This document shows positions 60,496-64,000 of a DNA stretch of 64,000 nt, in pieces. Location of the stretch: the NCBI GenBank assembly GCA_964017235.1, contig OZ024939.1, positions 43,688,241 to 43,752,240 on the forward strand. The letters run 5' to 3'. Source of the DNA: Sabellastarte sp. h YS-2021. Lineage: Eukaryota; Annelida; Polychaeta; Sabellida; Sabellidae. Every line of letters starts with the position of its first letter. The first letter of the stretch is position 1. The translations under genes were made by a program, and so were the position numbers. The notes under the pieces are model-generated. The model was not told where the DNA came from. It searched no databases and saw only the letters and a program-made list of their open reading frames with translations.

Positions 60496-60651
60496 CCTCC
60501 ATATATATGAACTGTCAAGTATGTCAAAAATACTGAATTATTCCAGTATATTTTCTATTTAATTATATTTGGACAACACAAACTAAATAGTTTGAAATAT
60601 CTTATAACTGCATAAATGAGTAGATATAAGCAAAAAAGGCAAGTTACTTAC

Positions 60652-60750
60652 TCGAGGAAACATGGAGTTTAATGCCCAGCCAGTTAAGTGGATTTTGCTC
60701 AGCGAATCTTGACGGATATGTCAAACAAAACCAATCATTTTGCAAATAAA
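60652..60750 (-). CDS. Internal exon of a minus-strand gene, unknown product
   Basis: From an acceptor CATCAAATAGAG, 32 codons read YLQNDWFCLTYPSRFAEQN then PLNWLGIKLHVSS and end at a strong donor (TCGA then GTAAGTAAC), phase 1. The alternative frames contain stops. The sequence is among the most convincing coding segments in the window (varied composition, Trp and Pro, no low complexity). No family is recognised. Downstream exon candidates on the same strand are at 58903, 58422 and 58016. Confidence 0.6.
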
Positions 60751-60759
60751 CTCTATTTG

Positions 60760-61478
60760 ATGAAAGACTGCACTGCATAAGGTAGCAATGAAGTATTTTT
60801 TTCAGCCTGTGTAATTCATTTTATATAACCCACACCGAATCAATTGACACAGGGGAAAAGCTGGTTTGAGGAGTCTAATTGATGGATGGAGGGAAATGAC
60901 AGATATCTCCAGAAATTCCATACTTTATTTTCTGATAAAAACAGAGAATTGCGAAAGCCACTGACTTACTGATTGTATTGTAATGACTCCACTTGGAATT
61001 GTTAATGTTATATTTTGTTGTATAATTGAAGTTTTTTAAATCTACATTTGGTAAAAAGTAAAATAAAAATGGACTTTCTTTTTACTGTAATGAAATATGA
61101 CTTTTATAGGGATTCATAAATATGGCAAATTTTATTCAAGCTTCAGATACCCATTTGCTAAGATACCTGTTTCTTCAAAGACTTATCATGTTATGAAAAG
61201 AGTAACTGTTAAGTTTCAGTTATAAACTGTGTAACGACACTGAATCTTGCACTTTTAGAAAAAAAACAGAAGCCACTGACTTCATTAACATAGTTCCGCC
61301 ACCATTGACTTTTTTAATGCTCTTTTTGTTCACTTCAGCAATGTAAAGTGTAAGATTTATTTTAATGATTCTTTTATGTACAGCTAAAAAATAATGCCAA
61401 CGTGCGTAAGTTATAATATACTCGCTTTGTGGTGCATAATTCTTTGCAGTAATTCAATGAATGCTATTAATTATTACC
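60760..61478. other. AT-rich spacer
   Basis: Nothing supported. It is the presumed upstream intron of the gene with the exon at 60652-60750. Confidence 0.3.
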
Positions 61479-61491
61479 TTTATGACCATGA

Positions 61492-61725
61492 TTTATTTAT
61501 TTATTTGGGGTTTTACGTCGCTTTCAACACTGTACAGGTCATATCACGACGGGTAGTTGGAAGGGCAGAGGAAACCAGTACATACAGTTCGCTAGGGTTC
61601 TGTACTGTAAACTGCCGACCAACGGCAAGCAACTACCAGCTTTCCCACTTGAGGCTGTGACGGGGATCGAACCCCGGCCTCAGAGGTGGGAGGCGAGAGT
61701 GTTACCACTCTGCCACCGTGGCCCC
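61492..61725 (-). repeat. Young tRNA-derived SINE with exact 13-bp target duplication
   Basis: Same family as 19767 and 52018. TTTATGACCATGA is duplicated exactly at 61479-61491 and 61726-61738. Minus-strand head GGGGCCACGGTGGCAGAGTG, B box GGGTTCGATCCCC, tail GCGACGTAAAACCCC plus AAAT repeats. Confidence 0.92.
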
Positions 61726-61738
61726 TTTATGACCATGA

Positions 61739-64000
61739 AATTTACATTAAACTGTTTTCATTTTTTCTACCTATGAGGGGGTTTATTTAAAAGTTTGAAC
61801 AAGACCTTGAATATGAAAGTTATCATTGGATTTCCCAATGCCTGGTTGTTAACAGTGAAATGCTGATTGGTACAAACTGTGCACTGTTCTTGTGCATTCC
61901 TTCATCCTCACAACACTGTGAAAACTACTAACAAAATAAAAAATGCATAAAACTGCATTGTAATTCTGTGTGAAAAAAAATTGCACAGCATTGTTTAACT
62001 ACACAGTTAAACCACTAAAACAATAATAACAATTAAATTTTAGATATTAAAAATCAGCAACAGAATCCTTTTATTGTTGTATAGTTTTTGCAGTAATGGT
62101 GTTTTTATTTTCGCAATGGCGGTATGGTTTGTTTTAATTCCTTTTATTTTTGATGCCTTAGAAAATGCAAGTACAGAAAAAGGACAAAGTACAACTTGGT
62201 GATTGACTTTCAATATCTAAAGTTATATCAAGAGAGTCCCTCAATATATTTCAAATATTGCCATAAAACTAGGCTGAGAAGTAAATGTTAGATTTGAGAC
62301 AAAACATGACTTCAGACCTTTAATAAAACCAGTCCCAGATCCAGGATAGTTTGCAAGCTCTCCAACAGCCAGTAAAAACCCTGTGTGACATTCTGTTCTC
62401 CTACACGTCTATCTCACGGCCCACTGGCCTGCTGGTGTTTGCTTTCATCTTATCCACTGCTAACACATCCTAGTCTGTGTTCACAAATTGGGCCCTCCAG
62501 CTGACAACGGCTACCGTCACTAATCTCTAAGTCCAGGTTTCCTTTTTCTTTTCCTCAAACCTGGCTGGGCTTTTAAACAGATCCTAGCATTTTCCCCGTG
62601 AGCACACTCTGAATAACAAGCTTCTAGTTATGACTATTTTACAATTGTTACCTGCAAAAAATAAAGCATTGCTTGACACTGTGATTATAAAGCTGTATTG
62701 AGTTATATCTAAACTCAACTTCTCCTGGTCATTCTTAAAAGTTGCTTGCTGTAGGATCTTATTTTGTTTAATTCTTCTTGCAATGTTCTTCTGAGTTGTA
62801 ATCCCGACAACTTGTCCCAAACCCTCTGGTTTGAATCAATATGATGACTGTTTTATGTGTCAGTATATCATTTGCACTGTCACTTAAGCTCACCTTTGCT
62901 GAAATGTGTAATAGTAGCACCACAAGACTGGGGTGTTTGTGCCAAGCAAACACTAGTCATCTTTGCATTGTTTTTGGATATGGAAGAAAACACTTGAAAC
63001 CTTTTATTTTTATCTCTTTTTTTATTATTATTATTTTTTTTTTTTTTTTTGGGGGGGGATTAATTTTCAAGTTACTCGAACTCATGTGACTCCCACCTCA
63101 CCAAATAAGACTAGACGTGTAACTAAATGACACAACTGGGAGATGTGTGAGATTGTTTGCAAGCAATCTCTATGTTTAAAATCTTTACACCAAAATCTAA
63201 TTTGTTCAAGTTGATAACATTTTAAGACAATTGACCAACATTGACAAAAAGTATCTCAATAAATAAATATGAAATATTCTCTCAAACAAGTCTTCAATAA
63301 AACAGGTTTTCATGTAGGATGGTTGAATGTTGAAGGCTGATCGCTGATTTTAGTGTTACCATGTGTCAGACTTTACAGACCGATTTAAGCTCCTGCCACA
63401 GCCAACCACTCCACTCTAAATTCCTGCACATAGTGTGGGTACAGTAAAGTGCTCACTCAATTTTTTTTCCAGAGATGTCTTCTTATTCCAAGAAATGATG
63501 TTTCAGTACATTCATATTTAATCTATATTGTACATAATAAAATATGGATTACTATGGCATTAAAACACAAATATAAAGTCTATACTGATATCACCACAAA
63601 TTAAATTTCTATTATAATTCTTCATTGACATAGTTATTTTACTTATGAAACTGATAGCTTGACCATACTGTCTCAAATTCCAGGAAATAGAGTTTCTGGG
63701 TATACAATCAGGAATCCATCATGATTTTACATTGAATTAGGGGACTTTTTAAAATTTCTTATTTTTGGTTATATTTCTAGGCTGTTTAGGCTGTTTAGTT
63801 AATCTCTTTCAGAATTCCAATTTACTTCTCACTGTTTTATTATAAGGGTTAAACATAAGAAACAAATTTGAGATATAATGGATGTATACCTATTCTGTCC
63901 ATTGCTGGGATGGAAGGTGAAGCCGTGGTCTAATCACTGTTTATCCCTGTGCTATTTACATCACTATGAATAATATATGATAACATGAGAACACCCACTT
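61739..64000. other. AT-rich spacer with poly-T/poly-G run
   Basis: A TTA/T/G homopolymer tract lies at 63018-63058. A minus-strand segment at about 63360-63410 (LEWSGWLWQELKSV after the acceptor ACTATGTGCAG) is a faint exon candidate. Nothing else is supported. Confidence 0.3.

Overview
The window is AT-rich animal DNA with split genes, many short non-autonomous transposons, tRNA-derived SINEs and tandem repeats. There is no operon structure, ribosomal RNA, recognisable tRNA gene or CRISPR array. SINEs ending in a GACGTAAAACCCC-type tail and DNA transposons with tandem-repeat cores fit a lophotrochozoan, most likely a marine mollusc such as a bivalve. That placement is an inference from repeat style, not from a recognised host gene.

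No complete host gene can be named. About twenty short segments look like real exons because an open frame ends exactly at good splice signals. The best are on the minus strand: a first coding exon at 33540-33641, with exons at 26916-26964, 24777-24907 and 23683-23870 whose last three phases chain; a group at 58016-60750; and terminal exons at 15758-15849, 18127-18249 and 47322-47461. Plus-strand candidates are first coding exons at 17705-17759 (with a promoter-like upstream region), 37026-37064 and 48261-48308, and a terminal exon at 56083-56222. Products are unrecognised, so these are reported as exons of unknown genes.

Layout: 0-7.4 kb is dense in small DNA transposons (two hAT-type elements with exact 8-bp target duplications, two TA-flanked elements, and a cluster whose inverted repeats are built of tandem short words). 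7.6-20 kb holds several exon groups, a ~150-bp tandem repeat block and SINEs. 20.7-21.55 kb is a truncated LINE. 23.7-33.6 kb is the best-supported multi-exon gene, with a 722-bp inverted-repeat element and a foldback in its introns. 35-43 kb has scattered exon candidates. 44.4-45.2 kb is a minisatellite with a 154-bp higher-order period. 47-56 kb has exons on both strands, a TAAACGTTTA-rich inverted-repeat element and two young SINEs. 56.4-57.9 kb is a large 23-bp satellite. 58-61 kb is a minus-strand gene end carrying another tandem-word element in its intron. The rest is AT-rich sequence in which I see nothing definite.

The most interesting theme is transposon architecture: several unrelated-looking elements have terminal inverted repeats made of two or more imperfect copies of a 12-18-bp word, the word differing between elements but sharing a loose template.
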